Assembly: GCF_000014145.1 (NCBI RefSeq)
Contig: NC_008255.1
Coordinates: 311,501 to 375,500 of the forward strand
Length of the DNA: 64,000 bases
Direction: 5' to 3'
From: Cytophaga hutchinsonii ATCC 33406
GTDB lineage: Bacteria > Bacteroidota > Bacteroidia > Cytophagales > Cytophagaceae
Notes under the pieces: generated by a model
Seen by the model: only the letters and a program-made list of their open reading frames with translations
Databases searched by the model: none
Told to the model about the DNA's origin: nothing
Position numbers and translations under genes: made by a program
Part shown: in pieces, positions 19,641 to 28,909 of the stretch
Layout of the letters: each line of letters starts with the position of its first letter
Position numbering within the stretch: position 1 is the stretch's first letter

Positions 19641-19845
19641 TCAGTGCAGAATTATTTGTATGATCTGCGGATAATTTTGCTGAGAAAGATACGCAACATA
19701 GACGCCTTTATCGAAATGAAAACTGGTTACTTCATATTTTGCCTGTATGTATCAACTCACCGATAGAGTTATATGTTTACAATCAAAGAATCCGTTGCCG
19801 GATAATAAAAATATTTACGCTCAGCTAAAGATTTATAAACGTAAA
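19641..19845 (-). pseudogene. Decayed type IX secretion C-terminal sorting domain
   Basis: No intact frame covers this stretch, but the minus strand reads in pieces as a T9SS sorting domain. The pieces are YYPATDSLIVNI, then, after a one-base shift, NSIGELIHTGK, then after another shift YEVTSFHFDKGVYVAYLSQQ continuing NYPQIIQIILH to a TGA at 19641. The order and spacing match the YPNPATD, IYNxxGxLV and KGVYVV blocks of real CTDs. It is the tail of a lost cargo gene; the rest is gone. I infer two frameshifts from reading. Confidence 0.65.
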
Positions 19846-19873
19846 GGCAATCACGTTGTTCAGTTCATGTGCC

Positions 19874-20740
19874 TTATTTCAATACAATCTTAAATAATTT
19901 CCCCCGCTCATTGGTTGCTCTGAGTTCATTTTCATTCTGCCAGCAAATACCTTCAGACTGCCCGCCACTCGGGAATTTTACAACACCATACGGAGACAGT
20001 TCGATTCCGTTGACAGCATCGCTGATGTGAAATAAAAAAATCCTTCCATACAGAAGTACCGCAATTTTTTCTTTACCCGAAGCATTGGTAAAAACGGAAC
20101 AGGCAGTAACCATTCCTTTAAAATGAATGTATTGCGTTACAATGGCACGATGCGCACTTGTATCCTGCAATAATTGATAGAGTTTAACAGCACGTGTGCC
20201 ACGGTTTTTAGAAATAAAATAATAGGAAGAATCTCTTCTGAAAAAAGCTTCGCAATCAAAATCCAGGCTGTCGTTAACAGGTGGGAATTGTGTTTGGTCC
20301 GCGTACGAAAACGAATGTTTAATGGTCGTTGAATGGGTTATGTCATATTCATACAAACACAGATCTTTTCTGCGGCTTCGGTTATTTCCAATATCTGCAA
20401 TCACTAAAAATGGATTGTGTATTTGGTCTTTGTAATAAAGCATTTCTTCCCAATCTTTATTTGTAGTGTTGGGTATCGTCATTGAATCGAGCAGTTCACC
20501 GCTTGAGTTAATCGCAAAAACTTCCGGTTTTGAACCGCTGTCGTTTAGTGTATAATACAGATCCATTTCAGGGTCAGGTTTTACCAATGCTGAACTTTCA
20601 CAAATGATGGTATCCATACATGCCAGCCGGGTTATGTGTGCATGAACTGTTTTAACATGTTTGCCATTAACCTTGTTTGCACCAGGAGTGAGAATGGCTT
20701 GCAGGAAAAAAGCGATGGAATAAAATAAAGAAAGCAGCAT
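19874..20740 (-). CDS. Exported beta-propeller-like hypothetical protein
   Basis: A 288-residue protein with an N-terminal signal or anchor (SLFYSIAFFLQAILT) and a beta-rich body. The sequence has SGELLDSMTIPNTTNKDWEE and VIADIGNNRSRRKDLCLYEY, then a Ser-Glu-Gly element near the end (PSGGQSEGICWQNENELRAT). This SEGI/DWEE combination resembles six-bladed propeller proteins of the SdiA-regulated or esterase-like phytase type. It is encoded 15 bases after the methyltransferase and seems to be the last gene of the unit that begins with the DUF4403 lipoprotein. No catalytic assignment is possible. Confidence 0.6.
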   Translation of the reverse strand: MLLSLFYSIAFFLQAILTPGANKVNGKHVKTVHAHITRLACMDTIICESSALVKPDPEMDLYYTLNDSGSKPEVFAINSSGELLDSMTIPNTTNKDWEEMLYYKDQIHNPFLVIADIGNNRSRRKDLCLYEYDITHSTTIKHSFSYADQTQFPPVNDSLDFDCEAFFRRDSSYYFISKNRGTRAVKLYQLLQDTSAHRAIVTQYIHFKGMVTACSVFTNASGKEKIAVLLYGRIFLFHISDAVNGIELSPYGVVKFPSGGQSEGICWQNENELRATNERGKLFKIVLK

Positions 20741-20755
20741 GTAAATAAAATAGGA

Positions 20756-21433
20756 TTATTCAGACAGAAAGGTATGTCTGTCGATGTGTTCAGAAATGTC
20801 TTGCTGATTCAGCTGTTCGTCTGATTCGTCCGGTTCCATTTCTTTTAAATAAAATTTAAGTTCACCGTTAAAATGTGTGGCTAGCAAACGGAAAGAACCA
20901 GGTACACAAAAATCTTCGGAATAGTATGTGACAAGTTTTGTGCCGGCAGGCACTTTGTTTAATTCATTAAATATATGATTGGTATATTGAATGTATTGTT
21001 CAACGGATACTTTGCTGTTGTGATCTATAACAGAAGTCGGGTCAATTTTTTCCTGAAAGGAATTGAAAAAATAAATACCACCATAGCCGGTAAGATCCAT
21101 CTCTAAGGCATCCTGTTGAAAGAACGAAACATTTGCTACCGCATATTGTTCTTTTAGATTGTTCGAAAGCTGAATAAAATTTTCGCGGATATCTATGCCA
21201 TGAAATTGAGAAGAAGGATGTAAGGCTGCACCCACGAAACAAAACTTCCCGGCGCCGCTGCCAATGTCCAGCACTTTTACCGGACGTTGATTGCATAAAA
21301 AATCAGCTGCCGTTTTGGCTACAAAGACCGATGTCCAGTGTCTTTCAGACAACTCACGGATTTCAAATGGATAGATGGCGTCGAATTCTTCGTCGGGAAT
21401 ATTTTTTTGAATACGTAGCTGATCAATAATCAT
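20756..21433 (-). CDS. Class I SAM-dependent methyltransferase
   Basis: The likely start is the ATG at 21433, 35 bases after the helicase stop; longer frames would begin inside the helicase gene. The 225-residue product has motif I as VKVLDIGSGAGKFCFVGAAL, then GIDIRENFIQLSNNLKEQY for the acidic loop and FFQQDALEMDL for motif III. Motif IV is FFNSFQE, not the NPPY or DPPY of DNA methyltransferases, so a nucleic-acid modification role is unlikely. The motif resembles Dot1-type protein or small-molecule methyltransferases. It is in a tight unit with the large helicase. Confidence 0.78.
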   Translation of the reverse strand: MIIDQLRIQKNIPDEEFDAIYPFEIRELSERHWTSVFVAKTAADFLCNQRPVKVLDIGSGAGKFCFVGAALHPSSQFHGIDIRENFIQLSNNLKEQYAVANVSFFQQDALEMDLTGYGGIYFFNSFQEKIDPTSVIDHNSKVSVEQYIQYTNHIFNELNKVPAGTKLVTYYSEDFCVPGSFRLLATHFNGELKFYLKEMEPDESDEQLNQQDISEHIDRHTFLSE

Positions 21434-21468
21434 AGATATTACTAAAATATTTGAATACGCGCTAATTG

Positions 21469-24400
21469 TCAAGAAAGTTTTGAATTTCCGGATGTGTTTA
21501 TCTGATCCAGAAGTTCGGTTTCCGATTTTGTATAGATATTTTTTGAAAGGATCTGTGTGTACGGCCATCCTTTTTGTGTAAATACATACGGTTTGTTGAA
21601 GTGCCAGTATTTGGCATACTCAGTGTTTTTGTAAATAATGTCGTCTGTGTCAATCAACAGTTCAGCTTGCTGTTTTGTTACGGTTAGCGTTGCAAATGGA
21701 TAGACAGGATTTACCTGCATAGGTGAATGTGCGTTGCACACCTGCATAATACGGCCCGCTGTAGAAGCAAGTGAAACCGTATGCGCATGTTTTTCAAAAA
21801 AAGCATTGCGGTCAAACTGCTGACAATCCCATGCATATTGTAAGTATTCTTTTAAGATACGCGGCCCTTCGTGCTTTAATGTCTCGGTGCGTAGTTCTTG
21901 CGGCATAATACTGCAAACAAGTACAACCGATTCGCGCGCACGCGATACAGCTACATTCATACGCTTTTCTCCTCCCTGCATATTTAAGCTTCCGAAGAGC
22001 ATGGAGAATTTCCCGTTTTTATCCGGTGCATAACCAATAGAGAAAATAATAATATCGCGTTCATCTCCCTGAACGTTTTCAATATTTTTTATAAAAAGTT
22101 CTTCAGGAAGCAAAAACTGTTTCTTTACCGACTCCTGTTCTAATAGATCCTGAATGTAAGAAGCCTGCTGATAATTGAAACAAACAATGCCAATAGAATG
22201 TTTCCCTGCCTGAATGTAATCCAGTGTTATGCGCACAACTTCTTCTGCTTCGTTTTTATTGATGCTGTTTGCCCATACACCATTCACTTTGCGGTATGTA
22301 ATGGGTTTTACAGCAGCATGGATGTCTTCGTATCTGGGTACATAATTTAATTTGTTGCCGTAGAACTGTTGGTTTGAAAACGCAATCAGTTCCGGATAGC
22401 GGCTGCGGTAATGCCCCTTCAATAAAACACTCGACAAATAACGCTCACCCAGATCAAGCAATGAATCTATTTCAATGTCGGGTTCGTTTTCTTCATCATC
22501 ATCCCAGCGTACCCGATACAGGTCACTCGGCGGTAATTGCTGCGAGTCTCCGGCAATCACAATTTGCTTGGCACGGTACATAGCAGGTAAACTATGTTCG
22601 GTATAACATTGAGAAGCCTCATCAATAATGATCAGGTCAAACAATTGTTCAAGCGGAAACACGCATGAAACCTGTTCGGGCGACATCATCCAGCAGGGGA
22701 TAAGAGAAAAAACTTCCTGCGCATATTCATGCATCAGCTTCCGCATCGGCCATACGCGTTTTTTCTTCGTTACCTGATGCTGCAGATCCCGATACGTAAT
22801 TCTATTTTGTAATCTGTTAAAAACAATTTCCCGATACGTTTGTTCACGCAGTTTGCCTAAGATCATTTCCAGCGAAAGTGCTTTACGTTTTTCTGAATGA
22901 ATGGTCCAGTCTTGTGCAAACTGTTTCCAGCGTAATGTATCCAGACTTTTAAGAATCGGATAGACAAGTTCAATGTGCTGGATCCAGTGTTTTAAAACAG
23001 ACTGTTCAATAAGTACTGCCCATTTGTTTGCGGGATAAGCATCGGAAAGCACTGCTAAGCGTTGGATGCAGATGCGGTCGGTTGCATTCAATGAATGCAG
23101 TAAGGCATCAAGATGTTGAACGTCGTTGAGATGTTCACCTGTAAATTGCATCCATTCATCCAGCAAGTCTACGTCTTTAATAAAATACAATTGCTGTGGC
23201 GTACTGAAATAAGCAGACGTATTTGCCGCCGCTGCTGTTAATGTTGTATGTGCATGAAGTATATGTTTAATCAATTGTTCTGCAGCCGCTGCATTCAGGG
23301 CAATGACATGACGGTACAGAGACGGGTTTGTTTCTTCAATCGGCTGCAGCAGCTTATAGAACGTTTGTATCACGTTAGTCAACGCCTGAAGTGCATCGGT
23401 GTCTTGTAACGGAATGGTAAGATCGGTAAGCGCTGCCGTTTCTTTTAGAAGCGCTTCAACAAGAAGGGCTGATTTGATTTTGTCTGTTAATGCCTGCAGT
23501 GTTTGTGCAGATAGGGCAGTATTTGTGTATTCAGCTGCTTTTTTTAAAATTTTATATTCCGGAGAAAAAACAGCATATAAAAGCCATCCAAATGTACCTT
23601 CAGATTTTTTATGTGCATTCGAAAGCAATGCTTGCAGTGCATGCAATTCACTCAGACTGTAGTTTGAAAACAGCGACTGATTTTCTTTTTGAATAACAGC
23701 AATAGATTCTATTAGCTGAGACGCTTTAGCAAAATCAACCGGCCGGAAAAATGCGTTCCATAATTTTTTAGTTGAATCTTCTTGCAGTAATGCGTGAACG
23801 GATTCAAGCGTAATTTTTAATGAAGCAATGTATTCAAAAGCAGTTGCAATACGTGTTTCTTTATACACAGCAAGCTGTTGCTTAAAATCATCGATTGCCT
23901 GTTTAAGAACAGAGGCTTTTGATTGCCACAATTCAAACGTTTGTGAAGTCATATCAGGCTGCTCTATTCTGTTTTTCCAGAGTTCTGCATGCGGGTAAGG
24001 AATGGCTGCATAAATACTGTACGTCTGCACTGCATGAATGAGCCGCTCGAGCTCTTTAGCCGGATAACATGTATACAGATCGCTCAGGTTGATCGTTCCT
24101 TCTTCCGTACTGGCTTTCAGATACAGTTCATGTGCACTGAAACCGCAAATGCGTGTATCAAATAAGGCATTCCTGAATTCTTCGCTGTGTGTATTCAGTT
24201 GTGTCAATAATTTTACAGAAGCTGCAAACTCCCTTTCCATATAAATCGCATCCAATCCATTGTTAATGGTTTGATACGATTCAATATGTTCAATTTGCTT
24301 TTCAATTTTTGTATATAAACTGCGTTGATCAAATTTTACATCGTGCACGAGTGCAAAAAAATCATCCAGTGATTTTTGCCCCAGACGTTTCGCGACTACT

Positions 24401-25431
24401 TCAAGGGCTGCACGTTTGTGCGAAATAACTAATATTTTTTTGCCTGCCGCTACAGCAGAACAGATCATGTTACAAATAGTTTCAGATTTTCCTGAACCGG
24501 GCGGGCCCTGTATCACAATGGATTTCCCCATTTGTACTTCACGTATGGCAAACTCCTGCGAAGCGTCCATGCTGTAAGGTGTCATCAGGTCTTCTTTGTA
24601 TGGGTCATTCGGCAGTTTAATACGGTTGCGGTCTGCAAAGAAATTTTCCAGCGAGGTATCCGAAAGATTTTCAGCCCATGCATCAAAATCGGCTGCAATA
24701 GCAGAGCCTGCCTGCGGGAATATTCCTAATACGGCATTTGGGTGAATGCGCATTTCACCAAGGTGATAACGGTCTTGATACTCCTGGCGTTTATATGTTT
24801 TTAATGGCTGAATGTTGTTTAAAAAATATTCGTTGCTGAACAGAAATTCAAGTTTGGTTTTCTTTAACCATTCATAAATTTGTGTGCGGAATTCCAGCGG
24901 ATCGGAAGAAAAATCTTCAAAATTTTCTTCCAGTACTTCATCAGGCAATACAAGATCGTGGTAGTGCGCAAAGGCTAACAGCAAACTTTTATTCAGTTGT
25001 ATGGTACGGCCCTCTTCTCTGCGAAGAAACCAGCCATTACCTTCCATTTCTAATTTTACCGGGAAAAATAAAAGCGGCGCACGGAAGGGTGTTCCATCTT
25101 TCCACTTACCTTCGGCAAATAGCCAGCCTACATAACATTCATACAAACCACGTTCTTCATAGATCTGCGCAAGCTTACGGTATATTTTTTTTAACGAGGA
25201 AGATACAAGCTGAACCTGTTCAACCCGAGGTTCCTGCACGGAACTGATGCGTATACTTTTTTTCTCAGTTAATAATTCTTCAATGGTGTGAAAAGCGGCA
25301 TGTTTGTCAATAAAATGTAATGCACTTACGTCTAATTCCTGAGCAGCAGATAAACTCAAAAATAATAAGGACCGATTTCCTGTTGTTAAATCGTAGAGAC
25401 GTTTGCGGTATGTCTTAAGTATTTTCTCCAT
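21469..25431 (-). CDS. Large DUF4011-type SF1 DNA/RNA helicase
   Basis: The N-terminus (LKTYRKRLYDLTTGNRSLLF) matches the DUF4011 start. Walker A is GPPGSGKS at residues 309-316, and Walker B is IIIDEAS with Asp937-Glu938. Later SF1B motifs are AGDSQQLPPSDLY, GHYRSRYPELIAF, VQGDERDIIIFSIGYAPD and RMNVAVSRARESVVL, in Upf1-like order. Between Walker A and B lie about 600 residues rich in helices and coiled coil. The C-terminal ~120 residues keep the shape of a Vsr/DUF559-type nuclease tail (LIDTDDIIYKNTEYA, HFNKPYVFTQKGWPY), but the acidic pair seen in active members is not obvious. Its start overlaps the upstream stop by one base. DNA/RNA unwinding is probable; a defence role is possible but unproven. 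Confidence 0.85.
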   Translation of the reverse strand: MEKILKTYRKRLYDLTTGNRSLLFLSLSAAQELDVSALHFIDKHAAFHTIEELLTEKKSIRISSVQEPRVEQVQLVSSSLKKIYRKLAQIYEERGLYECYVGWLFAEGKWKDGTPFRAPLLFFPVKLEMEGNGWFLRREEGRTIQLNKSLLLAFAHYHDLVLPDEVLEENFEDFSSDPLEFRTQIYEWLKKTKLEFLFSNEYFLNNIQPLKTYKRQEYQDRYHLGEMRIHPNAVLGIFPQAGSAIAADFDAWAENLSDTSLENFFADRNRIKLPNDPYKEDLMTPYSMDASQEFAIREVQMGKSIVIQGPPGSGKSETICNMICSAVAAGKKILVISHKRAALEVVAKRLGQKSLDDFFALVHDVKFDQRSLYTKIEKQIEHIESYQTINNGLDAIYMEREFAASVKLLTQLNTHSEEFRNALFDTRICGFSAHELYLKASTEEGTINLSDLYTCYPAKELERLIHAVQTYSIYAAIPYPHAELWKNRIEQPDMTSQTFELWQSKASVLKQAIDDFKQQLAVYKETRIATAFEYIASLKITLESVHALLQEDSTKKLWNAFFRPVDFAKASQLIESIAVIQKENQSLFSNYSLSELHALQALLSNAHKKSEGTFGWLLYAVFSPEYKILKKAAEYTNTALSAQTLQALTDKIKSALLVEALLKETAALTDLTIPLQDTDALQALTNVIQTFYKLLQPIEETNPSLYRHVIALNAAAAEQLIKHILHAHTTLTAAAANTSAYFSTPQQLYFIKDVDLLDEWMQFTGEHLNDVQHLDALLHSLNATDRICIQRLAVLSDAYPANKWAVLIEQSVLKHWIQHIELVYPILKSLDTLRWKQFAQDWTIHSEKRKALSLEMILGKLREQTYREIVFNRLQNRITYRDLQHQVTKKKRVWPMRKLMHEYAQEVFSLIPCWMMSPEQVSCVFPLEQLFDLIIIDEASQCYTEHSLPAMYRAKQIVIAGDSQQLPPSDLYRVRWDDDEENEPDIEIDSLLDLGERYLSSVLLKGHYRSRYPELIAFSNQQFYGNKLNYVPRYEDIHAAVKPITYRKVNGVWANSINKNEAEEVVRITLDYIQAGKHSIGIVCFNYQQASYIQDLLEQESVKKQFLLPEELFIKNIENVQGDERDIIIFSIGYAPDKNGKFSMLFGSLNMQGGEKRMNVAVSRARESVVLVCSIMPQELRTETLKHEGPRILKEYLQYAWDCQQFDRNAFFEKHAHTVSLASTAGRIMQVCNAHSPMQVNPVYPFATLTVTKQQAELLIDTDDIIYKNTEYAKYWHFNKPYVFTQKGWPYTQILSKNIYTKSETELLDQINTSGNSKLS

Positions 25432-26825
25432 CAGGGAATATCCAGTCCTTTAACAGATAATTTCATGGAACCGGTTGCATAGATCACCGCTTTAATCGAC
25501 TCTTGCGTGATGAAAAATTCTTTAGGCTGAAGCTGATTAAGATTTGCTTTCACTTCAACATTTTTGCTGATCTTGTACGAACTGATGTAGGCATTGGCTT
25601 GCTTTTTCATTTCAGCCATATCTGCTGCAACCGAATAACGCAGGGCTTCCTGCATACGTTTGGTTAAGGTACTTTTAAGAATCCAGTTGCCGGTTTTAAC
25701 CATGGCATTTTTTGTTTCAATGGAATAATCCAGATTTCTTAAATAAACAACTTGTGCAGCAGAATCATAGGAAGGTTTTCCTTTGAGGTAAATATGTCCG
25801 TTAACGTTTCCGGATACTTTTGTTTTAATAATTAAATTTTCACCGCCGCCATATATCTGTACACTGTCAATACGGATTTTTTTCTTTCCGTTGGAAGAAG
25901 TAAAGGTTTGTCCGGCTAAATGCTGATATGCCAGCTTGCTTGCTTCTTCGTAACTCATTTCATTGATCAGTGAAATAACAAAATCACCGGAGGCATTGTT
26001 GGCAAATGTTGCGTTGGGCAGGTTGGTAAGCTTTACAGCAGGCTTGGCGCCGAGAAATGTTTCTGCAACACCGTCGATACGTATGGTAGCGGTTGCAAAA
26101 TCTTTATTGCCTGTTAACGGTGTTACAACAATACCGGTTGGACTGACACGAAGCCAGGCCGTTGGGTTATTGTATAACTGTATGGGCTGATGTAAAGCGT
26201 TCCATCCTTCTTCCACATACTTTCTCAATTCAATCTGATTTTTTATTTCACTATCAATGGCTTCGGTAATTACTTTTTGCTGTGATTTGATCACACGGTC
26301 GGCAATGAAGGTTACAGGCAACGAGATGCTTCCACCAGTAATGACAGGCTTTTCAATCCAGTCGTATTTCTGCAGCGTTGTTTGTGGTTCCAATGTCCAG
26401 AACACCCCAATCTTTAATTTTGTATTGAAGGTCATGCGCAAGGATGCGTCCGCAGTGAATTCATCGGATACATTAAAACCAAACTGGTTGAATTCCCATT
26501 TAATTTTAGACCAGATCTTGATCGGTACTTCGTATACAATTTCTTCGCCGCGCATAGAAAGTAAGATCGGGCTTACTTTCCACACTTTCATCAATACGCC
26601 ATCTGCAAAATCCGCATCGTCATATATCAATCCATTCAGCTGCGTATTTAATTCGGTTTCGATTTCACGCAACGAAAGTTCAACAGGTACTACAACATGT
26701 GAAACGGGAGCTTTGTACTCAAAGTTCTGATAGGCTTCGGCAGGGGCTTTTGATTTTACAGAACGGCAGGACCCGGCAAATAAAAGCGCGAGGATAACAC
26801 ATACAAATGGAACGGACTTATTCAT
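25431..26825 (-). CDS. DUF4403 lipoprotein
   Basis: The probable start is the ATG at 26825 (NKSVPFVCV), which leads directly into a lipoprotein signal with lipobox AGSC; an upstream ATG would add 19 residues. The ~464-residue mature protein is a long beta-rich DUF4403 protein, recognised by VPVELSLREIETELNTQLNG, a VLMKVWKVSPILLSM block and repeated amphipathic strands such as LPVTFIADRVIKSQQK. The family is predicted to be a lipid-binding or envelope-spanning TULIP-like fold (inference from strand pattern). It starts the minus-strand unit with the helicase, methyltransferase and propeller genes. Confidence 0.8.
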   Translation of the reverse strand: MNKSVPFVCVILALLFAGSCRSVKSKAPAEAYQNFEYKAPVSHVVVPVELSLREIETELNTQLNGLIYDDADFADGVLMKVWKVSPILLSMRGEEIVYEVPIKIWSKIKWEFNQFGFNVSDEFTADASLRMTFNTKLKIGVFWTLEPQTTLQKYDWIEKPVITGGSISLPVTFIADRVIKSQQKVITEAIDSEIKNQIELRKYVEEGWNALHQPIQLYNNPTAWLRVSPTGIVVTPLTGNKDFATATIRIDGVAETFLGAKPAVKLTNLPNATFANNASGDFVISLINEMSYEEASKLAYQHLAGQTFTSSNGKKKIRIDSVQIYGGGENLIIKTKVSGNVNGHIYLKGKPSYDSAAQVVYLRNLDYSIETKNAMVKTGNWILKSTLTKRMQEALRYSVAADMAEMKKQANAYISSYKISKNVEVKANLNQLQPKEFFITQESIKAVIYATGSMKLSVKGLDIP

Positions 26826-26997
26826 ACTGCAAATCGATAATGAACAGATATTTTTAATTAGTAACGCTTTTATCTTATTCACGGTATATTTAAAAGCATT
26901 AATATACTATTTGTAAATACATTTGCACCTGCTGATCCGGTGGCTTATTGAGCAACAGGTAGAAGTTTGTGCTGTCGTGCTTCATTGCCTGAAACAA

Positions 26998-27021
26998 ATC
27001 AGCCTTCGTAAGAAGGCTGAT
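26998..27021 (-). terminator. Terminator after the PfkB kinase gene
   Basis: Ten complementary bases on each side (26998-27007, 27012-27021) enclose a 4-base loop. The minus-strand 3' flank is TTTGTTTC. It lies 14 bases past the kinase stop. Confidence 0.8.
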
Positions 27022-27034
27022 GGAATGTTATTGA

Positions 27035-27955
27035 TTAAAGACTGATTTCGAATTGAACAAGGTCAACAAATTCCTGTAACCGCTCTTCCAGTTCTTTTTT
27101 CTGTAAGCCTACCAGGCGTTCTGTGCCGAATTTTTCTACACAGAAAGAAGCCATTGCCGAACCATAAATAATGGCACGTTTCATATTTTCGAAAGAAGTA
27201 TCTTTTGTACTTGCAATGTAACCGATGAAGCCGCCGGCAAATGTATCACCTGCGCCTGTCGGGTCAAATACATCTTCCAACGGTAAGGCCGGAGCAAAGA
27301 ATACCTGATCCTGATTGAACAGCAACGCACCGTGCTCACCTTTTTTGATGATCAATACTTTTGGCCCCATTGCTATGATCTTGCGTGCAGCTTTCACCAG
27401 TGAATATTCACCGGATAACTGACGTGCTTCTTCATCATTGATAGATAATACATCTATCAATGCTAATGTCTGCTTCAGATCATCCATTGCAATGTCCATC
27501 CAGAAATTCATGGTATCCATAACAATCAGCTTCGGACGGTTTTTTAACCGTTCAATCACCGAGCGCTGAACAGCTGGTGCAAGATTGCCCAGCATCAGGA
27601 ATTCACAATCCTGGTAAGATGCAGGAATAATAGGATCAAACGTTCCTAACACATTCAATTCTGTAACAAGCGTATCACGCGTGTTCATATCGTTGTGGTA
27701 GCGCCCAGACCAGAAAAACGTTTTTTCGTTTTCTTTGATCTGAAGGCCTTCTGTATTGATGGAATGAGACTGAAGCATTTTTATGTCTGATTCAGGAAAA
27801 TCAGATCCGACAACGCCAACAAGATTTATTTTAGGGTTGAAATAAGAAGAAGATAAACCGATGTAGGTAGCAGCTCCACCTAAAATTTTATCCGTTTTGC
27901 CGAAAGGCGTTTCAATTGCATCGAAAGCAACCGAACCAACTACTAATAAGCTCAT
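27035..27955 (-). CDS. PfkB-family (ribokinase-like) sugar or nucleoside kinase
   Basis: The 306-residue protein shows the PfkB hallmarks. These are an N-terminal VVGSVAFDAIETPFG, GGAATYIGLSSSYF (substrate-binding GG), the catalytic DPTGAGDTFAGGFIG at about residues 235-250 and KLIVMDTMNFWMD in the core. It phosphorylates a sugar, nucleoside or a related alcohol; the substrate cannot be told from sequence. It is a single gene with a terminator, lying downstream of two small membrane protein genes on the same strand. Confidence 0.88.
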   Translation of the reverse strand: MSLLVVGSVAFDAIETPFGKTDKILGGAATYIGLSSSYFNPKINLVGVVGSDFPESDIKMLQSHSINTEGLQIKENEKTFFWSGRYHNDMNTRDTLVTELNVLGTFDPIIPASYQDCEFLMLGNLAPAVQRSVIERLKNRPKLIVMDTMNFWMDIAMDDLKQTLALIDVLSINDEEARQLSGEYSLVKAARKIIAMGPKVLIIKKGEHGALLFNQDQVFFAPALPLEDVFDPTGAGDTFAGGFIGYIASTKDTSFENMKRAIIYGSAMASFCVEKFGTERLVGLQKKELEERLQEFVDLVQFEISL

Positions 27956-28089
27956 AATACAATTAATTTATCTACAAATATTGGTTCAATTGTGCTAAAT
28001 CCCAAGTATCTGAGGGAATATAAATCAACATTCGGCAGATTTAATCGTATAAAGCCGCCTCTTGCCTGACAGGATCTGAAAACTCTTTG

Positions 28090-28302
28090 CTATTTGCAAT
28101 TCAGTAATGCAATCCAATCAAAAAAAAGCAGAAAGAATCCCCAGAAAAGTGTCAGATAAGTAACTAAAAAAGCTCCAGCGCTAAAAAAAACAGACGTTAG
28201 AAGTCCGTGCATTTTATATCTCTTGAATATAAAAACAGATGGAATAACCGAAAGCATAAAAATGGCTAAAAAAACAACAGCAAATACACAGACTGTAGTC
28301 AT
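28090..28302 (-). CDS. Small two-helix membrane protein
   Basis: The likely start is the ATG at 28302, giving 70 residues; longer frames would overlap the neighbouring gene. Two hydrophobic helices are visible (TTVCVFAVVFLAIFMLSVIP, then LVTYLTLFWGFFLLFF), with a positively charged loop (KRYKMHG) between them. It begins 11 bases after the stop of the 28314-28757 gene, so the two form an operon. No family recognised. Confidence 0.55.
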   Translation of the reverse strand: MTTVCVFAVVFLAIFMLSVIPSVFIFKRYKMHGLLTSVFFSAGAFLVTYLTLFWGFFLLFFDWIALLNCK

Positions 28303-28313
28303 ATAAAAAAAGC

Positions 28314-28757
28314 TTACATGTGTTGAAGTAGTTTTTTGTAATCGTTCATTTTGATCCAGTAGCTGATCCAGAAATAGATGCCAACACAGGATAAAACCAT
28401 TCCGACCATAGGTATTCCGCCGCACAAAAATAAAATGCAATAGGTTAAACCTGTGTTAAAGCCTGGCTTCGCTTCTTCTTCAGCTAAATGTCTTTGATCG
28501 AACTCTGCACGTAGAGATTCTGCCATTTTTATAACCACAATGAACTGGCAAACAAGGCCAACAACAGGAATCAGTATGAGCCACAACAAAACAGGATTCA
28601 CTTTCCGGTTGTTTTCGTTTAGCTGTTCCAGCAAACGCTTTAGTGTTAAAATAAAAAAGACTAAAGGCACAAGGTATAAAAGCATTAATAAAAGTGCGAT
28701 TTCACCGCCACCCAGGCCTGAAATAAAGAGAATCGGAAAAGAGAGCTGTAACATCAT
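28314..28757 (-). CDS. Integral membrane protein, DUF4328-like
   Basis: This 147-residue protein has about four transmembrane helices with a soluble loop near RHLAEEEAKPGFN. Helix 1 (LGGGEIALLLMLLYLVPLVF) begins after a short N-terminus, and a later helix pair follows CILFLCGGIPMVGMV. The layout resembles small DUF4328-type membrane proteins, which is only a weak match. It is paired with the 28090-28302 gene on the minus strand, and a DNA spacer of ~150 bases separates it from the divergent plus-strand gene. Confidence 0.6.
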   Translation of the reverse strand: MMLQLSFPILFISGLGGGEIALLLMLLYLVPLVFFILTLKRLLEQLNENNRKVNPVLLWLILIPVVGLVCQFIVVIKMAESLRAEFDQRHLAEEEAKPGFNTGLTYCILFLCGGIPMVGMVLSCVGIYFWISYWIKMNDYKKLLQHM

Positions 28758-28909
28758 TCAATAAAAAGAATAAAGATTTCGTTGGGTAAATATAGTAATT
28801 TCACTTCTATTAATTGATAGGCCGGAATAAAACCGATTTATCAGCGCCTTTTCATACCGTTGCCGAAGCCTTTATTTTTTAGTACTTTACACGGGTAACA
28901 GTTTTTATT

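Noticed and set aside
20756-25431. Restriction-modification pair (helicase plus methyltransferase)
   Set aside because: The methyltransferase lacks the NPPY/DPPY motif of DNA methyltransferases, and the helicase tail shows no intact nuclease site.
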